Below, piece by piece: positions 7,759 to 16,304 of a stretch of 64,000 nt of DNA (positions within the stretch are counted from its first letter, which is position 1; each line of letters begins with the position of its first letter). A model generated the notes under the pieces. It saw nothing but the letters and a program-made list of their open reading frames with translations. It did not search any database and was not told the DNA's origin. This stretch comes from Halorussus caseinilyticus (GTDB lineage Archaea > Halobacteriota > Halobacteria > Halobacteriales > Haladaptataceae). The stretch lies in NCBI RefSeq assembly GCF_029338395.1, contig NZ_CP119809.1, forward strand, positions 1,240,001-1,304,000, in the 5' to 3' direction. Position numbers and translations under genes: made by a program.

Positions 7759-8597
7759 GTGACGCGATTTCGGAAGCCATCGGGGTCGTCGCCCGGTCAG
7801 CGCCCGAAATCCGGAACGGACTCGCGGGACGCCGCCGGAAGACCGACGCCGAGAACGCCAGCGGCGAGACGCAACTGGCCGCCGACGTGTGGGCCGACGA
7901 ACTGCTGGCCGAGCGACTCACCGCCATCGACGGCGTGGGCCAGTTCGCCAGCGAGGAACGCGAGGGAGTCGTCGAGTGCGGGGAGGGGTACGGAGTCACG
8001 GTGGACCCCCTCGACGGGTCCTCGAACCTCAAGCCCAACAACTCGATGGGGACCGTCCTCGGGGTCTACGACGCCGAACTCCCCGCCAGCGGCCGGAACC
8101 TCGTCGCCGCGGCGTACGTCCTCTACGGACCCATCACGACGATGGTCGTCGCCCGCGACGGCGACGTAACCGAGTACGTCGTCGAGGACGACGGCACGCG
8201 CAGGGCGGTCACCGAAGACCTCACGCTCCCCGAGGACCCGACCGTCTACGGGTTCGGCGGGCGCGTTCCCGACTGGACCGACCGGTTCGGCGACTACGCC
8301 CGCGAAATCGAGGACGAACTCAAACTCCGGTACGGCGGCGCGATGATTGGCGACGTGAATCAGGTGCTGACCTACGGCGGAGTGTTCGCCTACCCCGAGT
8401 TGGAGTCTCGGCCCGAGGGCAAACTCCGCCTCCAGTTCGAGGGCAACCCCATCGCGTACGTCGTGGAGTCCGCGGGCGGCGCGTCCTCGAACGGCGAGGA
8501 GTCGCTCCTCGACGCCGACGCCGAGGCGATTCACCAGCGCACGCCGGTCTACGTGGGCAACGAGGGACTCATCGAGCGGTTGGAAGCCGGATTCTGA
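7755..8597 (+). CDS. fbp: Fructose-1,6-bisphosphatase, class I type
   Basis: Removes the 1-phosphate of fructose 1,6-bisphosphate, the committed step of gluconeogenesis. 280 residues. The metal-binding motif DPLDGSSN is at 84-91, preceded by SEERE (66-70), which supplies acidic ligands. The phosphate-binding C-terminal block with YGGAMIGDVNQVLTYGG is intact. The ATG at 7755 overlaps the aldolase TGA by four bases. The preceding operator-like dyad and a TrmB regulator 10 kb away suggest repression by glucose, but this is inference. Confidence 0.9.
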   Translation: MSDAISEAIGVVARSAPEIRNGLAGRRRKTDAENASGETQLAADVWADELLAERLTAIDGVGQFASEEREGVVECGEGYGVTVDPLDGSSNLKPNNSMGTVLGVYDAELPASGRNLVAAAYVLYGPITTMVVARDGDVTEYVVEDDGTRRAVTEDLTLPEDPTVYGFGGRVPDWTDRFGDYAREIEDELKLRYGGAMIGDVNQVLTYGGVFAYPELESRPEGKLRLQFEGNPIAYVVESAGGASSNGEESLLDADAEAIHQRTPVYVGNEGLIERLEAGF

Positions 8598-8682
8598 CGA
8601 ATCCGGCGGGCGGTTCGGTCTCTACTTTTGCCGTCGTCTCAGACCGAGACGCGAACGAGTCTACGCTACTCGTCGGCGAGAC

Positions 8683-8714
8683 GCCTCGCGCAGTCGCGCG
8701 CGACTGCGCGAGGC
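8683..8714. terminator. 32-base perfect palindrome, probable terminator of fba-fbp
   Basis: Bases 8683-8698 are the exact reverse complement of 8699-8714, with no central spacer. It lies 86 bases after the fbp stop and before an A/T-rich stretch (8745-8760). It could form a 14-15 bp RNA hairpin. Archaeal termination mainly uses U tracts, so the palindrome may instead be another member of the hairpin elements described elsewhere in the window. Confidence 0.6.
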
Positions 8715-8888
8715 GCAGGTAGCTACACCGTAGTTAGAGAACGAGAAATATTGCTTAGAGCAACTGAAACCGTTTTCTCGGTGAACTGCCACCGTTCGCT
8801 CGTCGGACCGGCCGAGCGCACGGTACCGCCGAGAGTAACCGCTTCCAGTTACGCAAACCTTTTCAAGTGATGTATTGTCGTTACCTTC

Positions 8889-9722
8889 GTGTCGAGTCGC
8901 CGTGAAGTCATCCGGCGGGGTGCTGGCTTGCTCGCAGTCGGGAGTGTCGCGGGCGTCGGGACCGTCGCCGTCCGGTCGGACGGCGACGAGACCGGTTCCG
9001 AGTCCCGTCCGGCGAACGTCCTCGTGGCCGGAAGCCTCCAACAGATTGCCGGAGAAATCGGTGACGCGAGCGTCGAGGCCCACGGGAGCGTGGCCTGCCG
9101 TCGCCTGCTCGAAGACGGCCTGCGCGACCCGGACGCGGTTGCGCTCGCCGACCCGCGACTCTTCTCCGGTCTGGCCGACCGGGTGACTTGCTTCGCCACG
9201 AACGCGCTGGTGGTGGCCGTCGGCGAGTCGGTGGCGGGAGAGTACGACGACTGGCGCGCGCTTCTGGCGGACCCGGACCTCGCGCTCGGCCGGACCGACC
9301 CCGCCCGAGACCCCCTCGGCTACCGGACCGTGATGGCGCTGGACCTCGCCGAGGGCATCGACACCGAGTCGGTCCTCGCCCGGACGAGCGTCTTCCCCGA
9401 GACCGGACTCCTCCGGACGCTCGAAGCGGGCGGCATCGACGCCGCCTTCGCCTACCGGAACATGGCGGTCGAACACGACCTGCCCCACCTCGCGCTACCG
9501 GACCGCATCGACTTCTCGAATCCCGGACTCGCCGACGAGTACGCCGCCGCGAGCGCGGACCTGCCCGACCGGACGATTCGCGGGTCGCCGATTCGCTACG
9601 CCGCCCGCGCGCGCACCGGCCGGGGGCGCGAGTGGGTGCGTGCGCTCGCCTCGGCGCACGCGACGCTACGCGAGGCGGGATTCGGCGTGCCGGAGAAGTA
9701 TCCGGAGAAGGTGGACGCGTAG
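8889..9722 (+). CDS. WtpA/ModA-like tungstate or molybdate substrate-binding protein, Tat exported
   Basis: 277 residues from a GTG at 8889; a TATA-like TTTTCAAG lies about 28 bases upstream, so the transcript is probably leaderless. The Tat signal SRREVIRRGAGLLAVGSVAG is at residues 2-21. The mature part shows archaeal oxyanion-binding features: LVAGSLQQIA, GSVACRRL, ADPRLF, FATNALVVAV, DPLGYRTVM, LEAGGIDAAFAYRNMAVEH. No permease or ATPase gene is adjacent, so it is an orphan here. A tungsten-type oxidoreductase at 50.4 kb would be one consumer of the metal. The stop abuts that of a convergent gene. Confidence 0.82.
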   Translation: MSSRREVIRRGAGLLAVGSVAGVGTVAVRSDGDETGSESRPANVLVAGSLQQIAGEIGDASVEAHGSVACRRLLEDGLRDPDAVALADPRLFSGLADRVTCFATNALVVAVGESVAGEYDDWRALLADPDLALGRTDPARDPLGYRTVMALDLAEGIDTESVLARTSVFPETGLLRTLEAGGIDAAFAYRNMAVEHDLPHLALPDRIDFSNPGLADEYAAASADLPDRTIRGSPIRYAARARTGRGREWVRALASAHATLREAGFGVPEKYPEKVDA

Positions 9723-10187
9723 TCAGGTCTCGAAGTCCGGCAGGTCCTCGGGCGCTTCGTAGTCGGCTTCCCAGTCGATGTAATCGGATTCCAACACGTC
9801 GCAGACGATTTGGCCGAGTTCGGTCATCGCGGCGTTGATGCCCGAGACCGAATTCCACGAGTCGAGGTCCGGGTGGTAGTCGCGTTCCTTCCAGTCTTCG
9901 GGAATACCGGGCGCGTGGTAGCCCACCCGGTCGGCGAAGTCGTCCCAGAAGAAGTCGAACTCGCGGAACAGGTCGAGTTCGCGGGCGATTTCGAACTCCG
10001 ACGCTTCGAGGTCGGTGTGTTCGGACCACTCGCCGAACGCCTCGTTCCACGCGCCCTCGCGCAGGAACTCCTCGAGTTCGGGTCGGCGATACTCGGTGTC
10101 GCCGCGCACCTCCACGTCCTCGTACTCCTGCATGTCGGTCTCTTCGGCAAGTTCGGGCGGGTCCGGTGGCGCCACGTCGAGTCCCAT
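9723..10187 (-). CDS. Hypothetical acidic protein, 154 residues
   Basis: ATG at 10187. Strongly acidic and rich in Trp, Phe and Tyr (FREFDFFWDDFADRVGYHAPGIP), with no signal peptide or membrane segment. It looks like a folded soluble cytosolic protein conserved in haloarchaea. No domain is recognised. It stands convergently to the WtpA-like gene with no gap between their stop codons. Confidence 0.65.
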   Translation of the reverse strand: MGLDVAPPDPPELAEETDMQEYEDVEVRGDTEYRRPELEEFLREGAWNEAFGEWSEHTDLEASEFEIARELDLFREFDFFWDDFADRVGYHAPGIPEDWKERDYHPDLDSWNSVSGINAAMTELGQIVCDVLESDYIDWEADYEAPEDLPDFET

Positions 10188-10360
10188 GCTGGCCGGATAC
10201 GGGAGCGACGCCGATAAGCGTTCCTTCCCGGACGAATCAGCACCGAGTTCGCGGGCGATTTCCGCACGACGACGCCGAAATCGTCGGGGTCTGCCCGACC
10301 AGCGTAATCCGGATTTCGACGCCCTCTACGGCCCGTTACGCCGTGAATGGTCCCGTCGAT

Positions 10361-10368
10361 TTATGATA
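10361..10368 (+). promoter_or_regulatory. TATA-like box for the first DUF4397 gene
   Basis: TTATGATA lies about 30 bases before the ATG at 10395, the spacing of a leaderless haloarchaeal transcript. Confidence 0.55.
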
Positions 10369-10394
10369 GATTCGTCCTGAGAACCGTCCGCAGT

Positions 10395-11156
10395 ATGTGC
10401 GAGATAGAGACACACACGACACGACGAATGGCGACGGTCGGCGTCGTCTTGCTGGTGTTGACGGGATTCGTGGGGGTAGGGGTAGCGACCGTCGGAGCGA
10501 CCGACTCGGGCGCGGCACAGGTGCGGGTGGCCCACCTCTCGCCTGACGCGCCCGCCGTGGACGTTCTCGTGGACGGCGACCCCGTTCTCGAAGGCGTCGA
10601 GTTCGGCACTGTCAGCGACTACTTGCAGGTGCCCGCGGGCGAACGAACGGTGACGATTCAGACTAGCGAGGACGAGACGGTCGTCTTCGAAGGGACCGTC
10701 AGCGTCGAGGCCGGGACGATGTACACCGTCGCGGCCGTCGGCGAGGTCAGCGAAGAGACGTTCCGACCCGAGATTTACGTGGACGACTTCGAGACGCCGA
10801 GCGACGAGAACGCCTCGGTCAGACTAATTCACGCCTCGCCGGACGCGCCCGCCGTGGACGTGACCGTAGAGGAGTCGGGAGCGGTCCTCTACGACAACGT
10901 GTCGTTCAGCAACGCGACCGACTACGTGGAAGTGCCCGCTGGCGACTACACGCTGGAAGTCCGTCCCGCGACCGAGGACAACGACGGCGAAGTCGTGACC
11001 ACCTTCGACGTTTCGGTGGAGGGCGGGACGACGTACTCGGCAGTCGCCGCCGGGTATCTCTCGCCCGACGAGGCACCGGCGGACGTGCCCTTCGACCTCC
11101 TCGTAGCAGTCGATAGCGGCGGGGCGATGATGAACGAGACGACGGCCGAATCGTAG
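10395..11156 (+). CDS. DUF4397-domain secreted protein, paralogue 1
   Basis: 253 residues with a short N-terminal hydrophobic signal (residues 13-35, VGVVLLVLTGFVGVGVATVG). Two DUF4397 repeats follow, each opening with the family signature: VRVAHLSPDAPAVDVLVDG (about 42-60) and VRLIHASPDAPAVDVTV (about 143-159). Beta-sandwich proteins of this family are cell-surface or secreted; the ligand is unknown. Many NAT/NAS-type sequons are present, consistent with N-glycosylation. The C-terminus has no obvious anchor. The next gene is a clear paralogue, so this is a tandem duplication. An alternative ATG lies 11 codons downstream. Confidence 0.88.
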   Translation: MCEIETHTTRRMATVGVVLLVLTGFVGVGVATVGATDSGAAQVRVAHLSPDAPAVDVLVDGDPVLEGVEFGTVSDYLQVPAGERTVTIQTSEDETVVFEGTVSVEAGTMYTVAAVGEVSEETFRPEIYVDDFETPSDENASVRLIHASPDAPAVDVTVEESGAVLYDNVSFSNATDYVEVPAGDYTLEVRPATEDNDGEVVTTFDVSVEGGTTYSAVAAGYLSPDEAPADVPFDLLVAVDSGGAMMNETTAES

Positions 11157-11319
11157 ACCGGACGACGGGGAGCGACGGCACGCGACGGGACCGAACGTCG
11201 GCAGACGCCGAATTTTTCGAGGTAAGGGAGATTTCGAGCGACCTGTATCGGGCCTAACGACGGGAATCGTTCCGTTGTGCCGCTTCGTCGGAGATTACGT
11301 GCTTGGACGGTCGTCGCGC

Positions 11320-11326
11320 TTTATAG
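11320..11326 (+). promoter_or_regulatory. TATA-like box for the second DUF4397 gene
   Basis: TTTATAG lies about 32 bases before the ATG at 11355. Thus the second paralogue has its own promoter, with the same architecture as the first, rather than depending on read-through. Confidence 0.55.
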
Positions 11327-11354
11327 CGTGTCGAATTGCGAACTGTTCCGGAGC

Positions 11355-12179
11355 ATGACAGCGAACAGAACGACATTGAAACGGGCAGTCGCGGTCGGCG
11401 TCGCGCTTCTGGTCGTCGCCAGTTTGGGCGCAGGGACGGTCGCGTCGCTGACCCAAGACGAAGGAAACGCGCAGGTTCGGGTCGCACACATGTCGCCGGA
11501 CGCACCGGCGGTGAACGTACAGGTCGATGGCGAGACGGCGGTCGAGGACCTCGAGTACAGTGACGTGACCGAGTACCTCGACCTCTCGGCGGGCGACCAC
11601 GACGTGACCATCGTCACGGCCGAGAACGAGACCGCGGTCTTCGAAGGGCAAGTCTCGGTCGAGGCGAACGAGAAGTACACCGTCATGGCGGCCGGAGAGG
11701 TCTCCGAGAACGCGACCGAAGAGTTCCAAGTCACCGTACTCTCGGACGCCACCGAAGCGCCGACTGGCAACCAGTCGTCGGTGCGTCTCGTCCACGCCTC
11801 GCCCGACGCGGGTCCGGTCGACGTGACCTTCCAGCAGTCGGGTGACGCGGTGGCCGACAACGCGACGTTCGGCAACGCGACCGACTACACGACCGTCGAG
11901 GACGGCGTGTACACCTTCGAAGTGCGACCCGCGGCCGAGGACAATAACGGTACCGTCGTCGCCACGTTCAACGAAAGTCTCCTCGAAGGGAACGCGTACA
12001 CCGGATTCGTCGCCGGGTACGCCAGCCCGGAGGACGCGCCAGCGAACGAGTCGCTGAGCCTCTTCCTCGAAATTGACGTGAACGGCACCGAACAGGCCGC
12101 AGAGACCACCGAAATGGTCGAAGAGACGACCACGGTGGAGATGGACGGCGAGGAAGAAGAGACGACCACCGAAGCGTAG
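11355..12179 (+). CDS. DUF4397-domain secreted protein, paralogue 2
   Basis: 274 residues. A signal sequence (KRAVAVGVALLVVASLGAG, about 9-27) is followed by two DUF4397 repeats with VRVAHMSPDAPAVNVQVDG and VRLVHASPDAGPVDVTF. Compared with paralogue 1 it has an extra C-terminal tail rich in Thr, Glu and Met (TTEMVEETTTVEMDGEEEE), typical of haloarchaeal surface-protein spacer regions, though no PGF anchor follows. Sequons such as NGT and NAT suggest glycosylation. It converges on the thioesterase gene; their stop codons are adjacent. Confidence 0.88.
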   Translation: MTANRTTLKRAVAVGVALLVVASLGAGTVASLTQDEGNAQVRVAHMSPDAPAVNVQVDGETAVEDLEYSDVTEYLDLSAGDHDVTIVTAENETAVFEGQVSVEANEKYTVMAAGEVSENATEEFQVTVLSDATEAPTGNQSSVRLVHASPDAGPVDVTFQQSGDAVADNATFGNATDYTTVEDGVYTFEVRPAAEDNNGTVVATFNESLLEGNAYTGFVAGYASPEDAPANESLSLFLEIDVNGTEQAAETTEMVEETTTVEMDGEEEETTTEA

Positions 12180-12668
12180 CTATCCCTCGTCGTCGATTTT
12201 TTCCGCGACCGCGGCCAACTGCTCGCGGCGCTGTTCGCGCGCGGCGTCCCGGAGCGCCTGCTGGTTCTCTGTCGGGCAGTCGAGGTCAGGAACTTCGGTC
12301 GGCGTTCCCTCTTCGTCCAACGCGACGAAGGTGAAGAAGGAGGTGGTCGTCTCGCGTTCCTCGCCTTCGCGGGGGTCTTCGGCGCGCACGTCTACCTTCA
12401 CGTCGATGCTAGTCCGACCGGTAGCGAAGACGAACGCCTCCACGATAGCGACTTCGCCGCGGTCTATCGGCGAGATGAAATCTACGTGGTCCATCGAGGC
12501 GGTCACGCACTGGTAGTTCGAGAACCGCATCGCGGCGATGGCCCCGCAGATGTCCATCCAGTGGAGGACCGCGCCCCCGAGCGCCCGCCCGAGGTTGTTG
12601 GTGTCGTTGGGCAACAGTAGTTCCGTCATCTCCGTGTAGGAGTCCATCAGCGTCGCGGTGTCGGACAT
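12180..12668 (-). CDS. Acyl-CoA thioesterase, hotdog fold (YciA/BFIT type)
   Basis: 162 residues. Hydrolyses acyl-CoA to free acid and CoA. The pattern LLLPNDTNNLGRALGGAVLHWMD (about 17-39) matches the acyl-CoA hydrolase hotdog domain, with the Asn/Asp active-site region and the long helix AVLHWMDICGAIAAMR. The block VDFISPIDRGEVAIVEAFV is the conserved strand. A charged C-terminal helix ends the protein. The ATG at 12668 is the first good start. Single gene; substrate range unknown. Confidence 0.88.
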   Translation of the reverse strand: MSDTATLMDSYTEMTELLLPNDTNNLGRALGGAVLHWMDICGAIAAMRFSNYQCVTASMDHVDFISPIDRGEVAIVEAFVFATGRTSIDVKVDVRAEDPREGEERETTTSFFTFVALDEEGTPTEVPDLDCPTENQQALRDAAREQRREQLAAVAEKIDDEG

Positions 12669-12948
12669 CGGTCGAACCGTCTCGCTCGCGCGTCATCCCG
12701 TTTTCGCCTTCCGCCTCGTCGTTCGGGATGTCGAAGGTGCGACCTCGGACAACTACGTAATTCTCTAAGAAACCTTTTCCTTCGTCTCGCATCGAACTAC
12801 GTTTCTTTAGTCGTGGCTTATGACGGCGGCGCGACGAAGGCGGCGGCGACGTGGCGGGAGGAATCGGCCGCGGTCGGGCGGAGTCGGCCGCGAGACGTTA
12901 GTGACTGCTCGAACCAACTGGACCGCACAGCACCGCAGACTGCGACCG
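12669..12948. other. Gene-poor spacer with TTCTCTAAGAAAC element and GC-rich hexamer repeats
   Basis: No gene is supported in these 280 bases. An A/T-rich island at 12757-12780 (TTCTCTAAGAAAC follows CGGACAACTAC at 12746) resembles one at 52950-52990. From about 12917 onward, repeats of ACCGCA-type hexamers begin and continue to about 13015 into the end of the glycosyltransferase frame. Confidence 0.55.
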
Positions 12949-13886
12949 CTACTGAAGCCGACGACAGGGAGACCGCACCGCCACCGCACGGCACCGCAGA
13001 CCGCCACCGCACCGCGCCTCGGGCCGGAACTCGCGGCCGACCGCGAGTTCCGGCCCGCGCCGGACCGCCTCGATTCGGTCGAGCGGGTACCGCTCGCGGC
13101 CGGGCGGCGCGCGCCAGTCGTGGCTCACGACCGCGGCCGACAGCAGGACCCAGAACGAGACGAGGTGGTAGGCGCGAGCGAGACCCTGCGTCCGCGCCAG
13201 CGCGACGACGCCGAGAGCCGAGGCCGCAATCCACGTCGCGAGGACCGGCGGCGCGACCAGCGCCGCCAGTCCGACCGCGAGCCAGCAACTCGAAACCACC
13301 GAGTGGCGGAGGTGTCGGAGGTGGGCGACGAGCAGGCCCGGCGACGACGCCGACCGGAAGAGCGCGTCCGCGACTCCGTGGAAGAAGCCCCGACGCCAGC
13401 GCCGGAGCGGTTCGCGGTAGGTCGCCGGTTCGCTGGCCTCACCGGTCTCGCCGAGGTGCCCGCCGACGCCCGCGAGTCCGGGTCCGCCGCGAGTCGCCGG
13501 GACGCCGCTTCGAGCCATCCGTCCGCCACCACCACGTCGCTGTCCACGAACAGCACCTGCTCGCCCGCCGCGAACGCGCCGCCGACGTACCGGCCCGCCG
13601 CGGGCGTCGAGAGGTCGTCGGTCGGGATTCGCAGGACCGACGCCGGGTGGTCGGTCGCCCGCTCGACGGTCCGGTCCGACGAGTTAGAGTCCACCACGAC
13701 GAGTTCGCTGTCGAACGCCTCGGTCGCCGACCGGACCACGCGCAGACACCGGTCGATGCGGTCGGCCTCGTTGCGGGCGATGACGACGACCGACAGCGAG
13801 GGAAGCGACGCGTCGTTTCGGACAGGATTTTGTTCATCTCGAAATTGTTTTCGATTGCTTCGGAACGAATTTTCGTTCTCGAACAT
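12949..13886 (-). pseudogene. Family 2 glycosyltransferase with membrane C-terminus, frameshifted
   Basis: The ATG at 13886 starts a GT-A domain: LSVVVIARNEADRI near residue 32, SELVVVDSNSSDRT near 58, and the DxD-like FVDSDVVVADGW. At about 13470-13490 the frame stops making sense and coding continues in another frame as LAGVGGHLGETGEA and EPLRRWRRGFFHG, then two hydrophobic segments (SSCWLAVGLAALVAPPVLATW). A one-base change would reunite them into about 300 residues. The 3' end runs through a perfect hairpin and ACCGCA repeats, so the natural terminus may also be altered. The start overlaps the stop of the beta-helix gene (TGATG). Probable role when intact: surface glycan synthesis. Confidence 0.78.
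13021..13056. repeat. Perfect hairpin with 16-base arms at the 3' end of the glycosyltransferase
   Basis: Arms 13021-13036 and 13041-13056 are exact reverse complements with a 4-base loop. It lies inside the last part of the open frame, next to a run of ACCGCA-type repeats (about 12917-13015). It may be a terminator or one of the window's palindromic insertions. Confidence 0.85.
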
Positions 13887-14822
13887 CACGCGCTCACCAC
13901 CTCGACGCCGCGCCGGTTCACCGACGACCGCCTGTCGAGTATCGCGTCGCCCGTCACGTCGATGGTCGTCCCGGCGACGAGACACCGGTCCGACCGGGCG
14001 AACCGAACGCCGCCCCGGTCGTCGCCCGACTGGACGACTCGGCAGTCCCGGAGTTCGGTCCGGTCCCTGCCCGCCACGTCCACGGTTCGGTCCCTGCCCG
14101 CGGTGCCCCGAATCGAGACGTTCTCGAACACCGGGCCGGTCTCGTCGGGGGCCTTCGCGGAGGGCGGCGGGGCGTACACCGCCGGAATCCCGTCGCGGTC
14201 CATCTCCACGTCGCTGTTCCGGACCGAGACCCGGCCCGCGTCGGGGTTGAAGACGATTGCGCCGAGGCTTTCGCCCGCGTCTTCGCCGAGGACGACGCGG
14301 CAGTTCTCGACCCGGTGGTCGCGCCCGTTCCGGAAGAGCAACCCTCTGGCGTTGAGTTCGTTGTACGGCGGCACCTCGTCCACCACGATGGTCACGCCGC
14401 GTGCGACTGCGCCGCGTCCGCCGAGGCGGACGTTGGCGATGTTGTTGTTCCGGTAGCGACCCCCGAGGACCCGGACCACGCCGCCGAACCCCCGCAGACT
14501 CCCGTCGCCGCCGGGCGCGGAGGCGTAGAGTCCGTTGTTCGGGAACCCCTCGAAGACGCAGTTGCGGAAGTGTGAGTTCGCCCGCGTGCCGCCAGTCCAC
14601 GAACGCGCCGATTGACATCCCGCCCTGCGGACCGCCGCCGGGGACCGAGACGTTCTCGACCAGTCCCGCGGCGTCCTCGGACTCCACCGCGAGATGGAAC
14701 CCGCTGGCGTCGGCCGGGTACCGGCCCCGGACACGGACGTTCCGGACCGCGAGGGCCGGACACCCCGCGAGCGAGACTGTCGCGCCCACGGTCGCCCACC
14801 CGAGGAATCGTCGCCGGTTCAT
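13886..14822 (-). pseudogene. Tat-exported beta-helix lipoprotein, frameshifted
   Basis: The ATG at 14822 gives MNRRRFLGWATVGATVSLAGC, a Tat signal ending in a lipobox with Cys21. The mature sequence continues to about residue 75 (MSIGAFVD); near 14595-14605 the frame shifts and the protein continues with GGTRANSHFRNCVFEGFPNNG. The rest has repeated short strands (VRVLGGRYRNNNIANVRLGG, HRVENCRVV, VSVRNSDVEMD), characteristic of right-handed parallel beta-helix proteins, often glycan-active or adhesive. About 310 residues if repaired. It is followed without a gap by the glycosyltransferase, which is also broken. Confidence 0.78.
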
Positions 14823-15002
14823 GAGACGTTCGTGTACTCGTGGAACGCGGGCAATTGTTATTGCACGATTTCTCCCGAGTAACGCGTCGTTCTCAGCGAG
14901 CGGGCCGTGCTACGCCGTCCCGAGAACCGCCGTAACTCTCGGCCGGTTGGTAATTCTTCGGGCACCGACAACGGTAAAAAGGGATAGCGTGTAAGGCGAA
15001 CG

Positions 15003-16304
15003 ATGAGCGATTCAGCCGAGTTGGACGCCGGAGACGGCGGTGGTAGCGTCCACGTCGTCGGGACCGCCCACGTCTCCGCAGACAGCGTCGAGGAGGTCCG
15101 CGAGACCATCGACGCAGAGCGCCCCGACGTGGTCGCGGTCGAACTCGACGAGGGCCGGTACCGCCAGATGCAGGGCGAAGTGGCCCAAGACCTCGAACCC
15201 TCCGACCTGCTCAAAGGCAACACCGTCTTCCAGTTCATCGCCTACTGGATGCTGTCGTACGTGCAGGCCCGGATGGGCGACCGCTTCGACATCGAACCCG
15301 GCGCGGACATGCAGGCGGCCATCGACGCCGCCGAGGGCGTCGGAAGCGAAGTGGCGCTGGTGGACCGCGACATCCAGACGACCATCCAGCGGTTCTGGGC
15401 GCGGATGTCCTTCTTCGAGAAACTCCGGATGGTGTGGGAACTCTGTCTGGCGATGGTCGGCATCGGCGACCCCGAGGACGAAGAGGAGTTCGACATCGAG
15501 GAACTGACCGACGGCGACGTGGTGACGGCGATGATGGAGGAGTTCCGCCAGTTCTCCCCCGGCGGGGCCGAGGCCCTCATCGACGAGCGCGACGCCTTCA
15601 TCGCCCACAACCTCGTCCAACTCCGGGACGCGGGCCACGAAGTCGTCGCAATCGTCGGCGCGGGCCACCGCGCGGGCATCGAGGAGTACCTCGACCACCC
15701 CGAGCGCCTGCCGCCGATGGAGGACCTCGTGGGTACCGAGTCGGGAAGCCGATTCTCGCTGTTCAAGATTTTCGGCTACCTGATGACCGTCGGCTTCCTC
15801 GCGTTCTTCTTCCTGCTGTTCATGGCGGGCGTCCGCGACGGCTTCCTCCTGAAGGTGTTCGCGGCGTGGTTCCTGTTCAACGGCGTCTTCGCGTTCGGAC
15901 TGGCGAAGCTTGCGGGCGCGCGCTGGACTTCCGCGGGCGTCGGCGGCGCCGTCGCGTGGCTCACCAGCGTCAACCCACTGCTCGCGCCGGGGTGGTTCGC
16001 CGGGTACGTCGAGTTGAAGTACACCTCGGTCAACGTCGGCGACATCGCCACGCTCAACGAACTCATGAAAGACGAGGAGACGCCGCTCCGCGACCTCCTC
16101 GGCCAGATGCTCGACGTGCCGCTGTTCCGACTCATCGCCATCGTTGCGATGACCAACGTCGGGAGCATGATTGCGAGTTTCGCGTTCCCGTTCGTGGTCC
16201 TGCCGCTTCTGGGGTCCCAAATCGGCGGCGTCGGCGAGATTACGAACCTGATGATACAGGGCGCACAGAACAGCGCCGACCTCATCGTAGATACGCTGTC
16301 ATGA
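15003..16304 (+). CDS. TraB/PrgY-family membrane protein
   Basis: 433 residues. The N-terminal TraB domain (about 15-240) shows VVGTAHVSADSVEEVRE, the conserved GTAHVS motif, ELDEGRYRQM, and the second conserved block VVAIVGAGHRAGI. From residue 255 on there are about five membrane segments (FGYLMTVGFLAFFFLLFMAG, WFLFNGVFAFGLAKLAG, LFRLIAIVAMTNVGSMIAS and others). Family members include bacterial pheromone-shutdown proteins; a protease-like role has been suggested, but the archaeal function is unknown. Its stop overlaps the start of an M50 metalloprotease homologue, so the two membrane proteins are likely co-expressed. Confidence 0.88.
   Translation: MSDSAELDAGDGGGSVHVVGTAHVSADSVEEVRETIDAERPDVVAVELDEGRYRQMQGEVAQDLEPSDLLKGNTVFQFIAYWMLSYVQARMGDRFDIEPGADMQAAIDAAEGVGSEVALVDRDIQTTIQRFWARMSFFEKLRMVWELCLAMVGIGDPEDEEEFDIEELTDGDVVTAMMEEFRQFSPGGAEALIDERDAFIAHNLVQLRDAGHEVVAIVGAGHRAGIEEYLDHPERLPPMEDLVGTESGSRFSLFKIFGYLMTVGFLAFFFLLFMAGVRDGFLLKVFAAWFLFNGVFAFGLAKLAGARWTSAGVGGAVAWLTSVNPLLAPGWFAGYVELKYTSVNVGDIATLNELMKDEETPLRDLLGQMLDVPLFRLIAIVAMTNVGSMIASFAFPFVVLPLLGSQIGGVGEITNLMIQGAQNSADLIVDTLS

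Noticed and set aside
12813-14456. Long plus-strand frames over the glycosyltransferase and beta-helix region
   Set aside because: Arg/Pro-rich shadows; the minus strand shows GT2 and beta-helix features.
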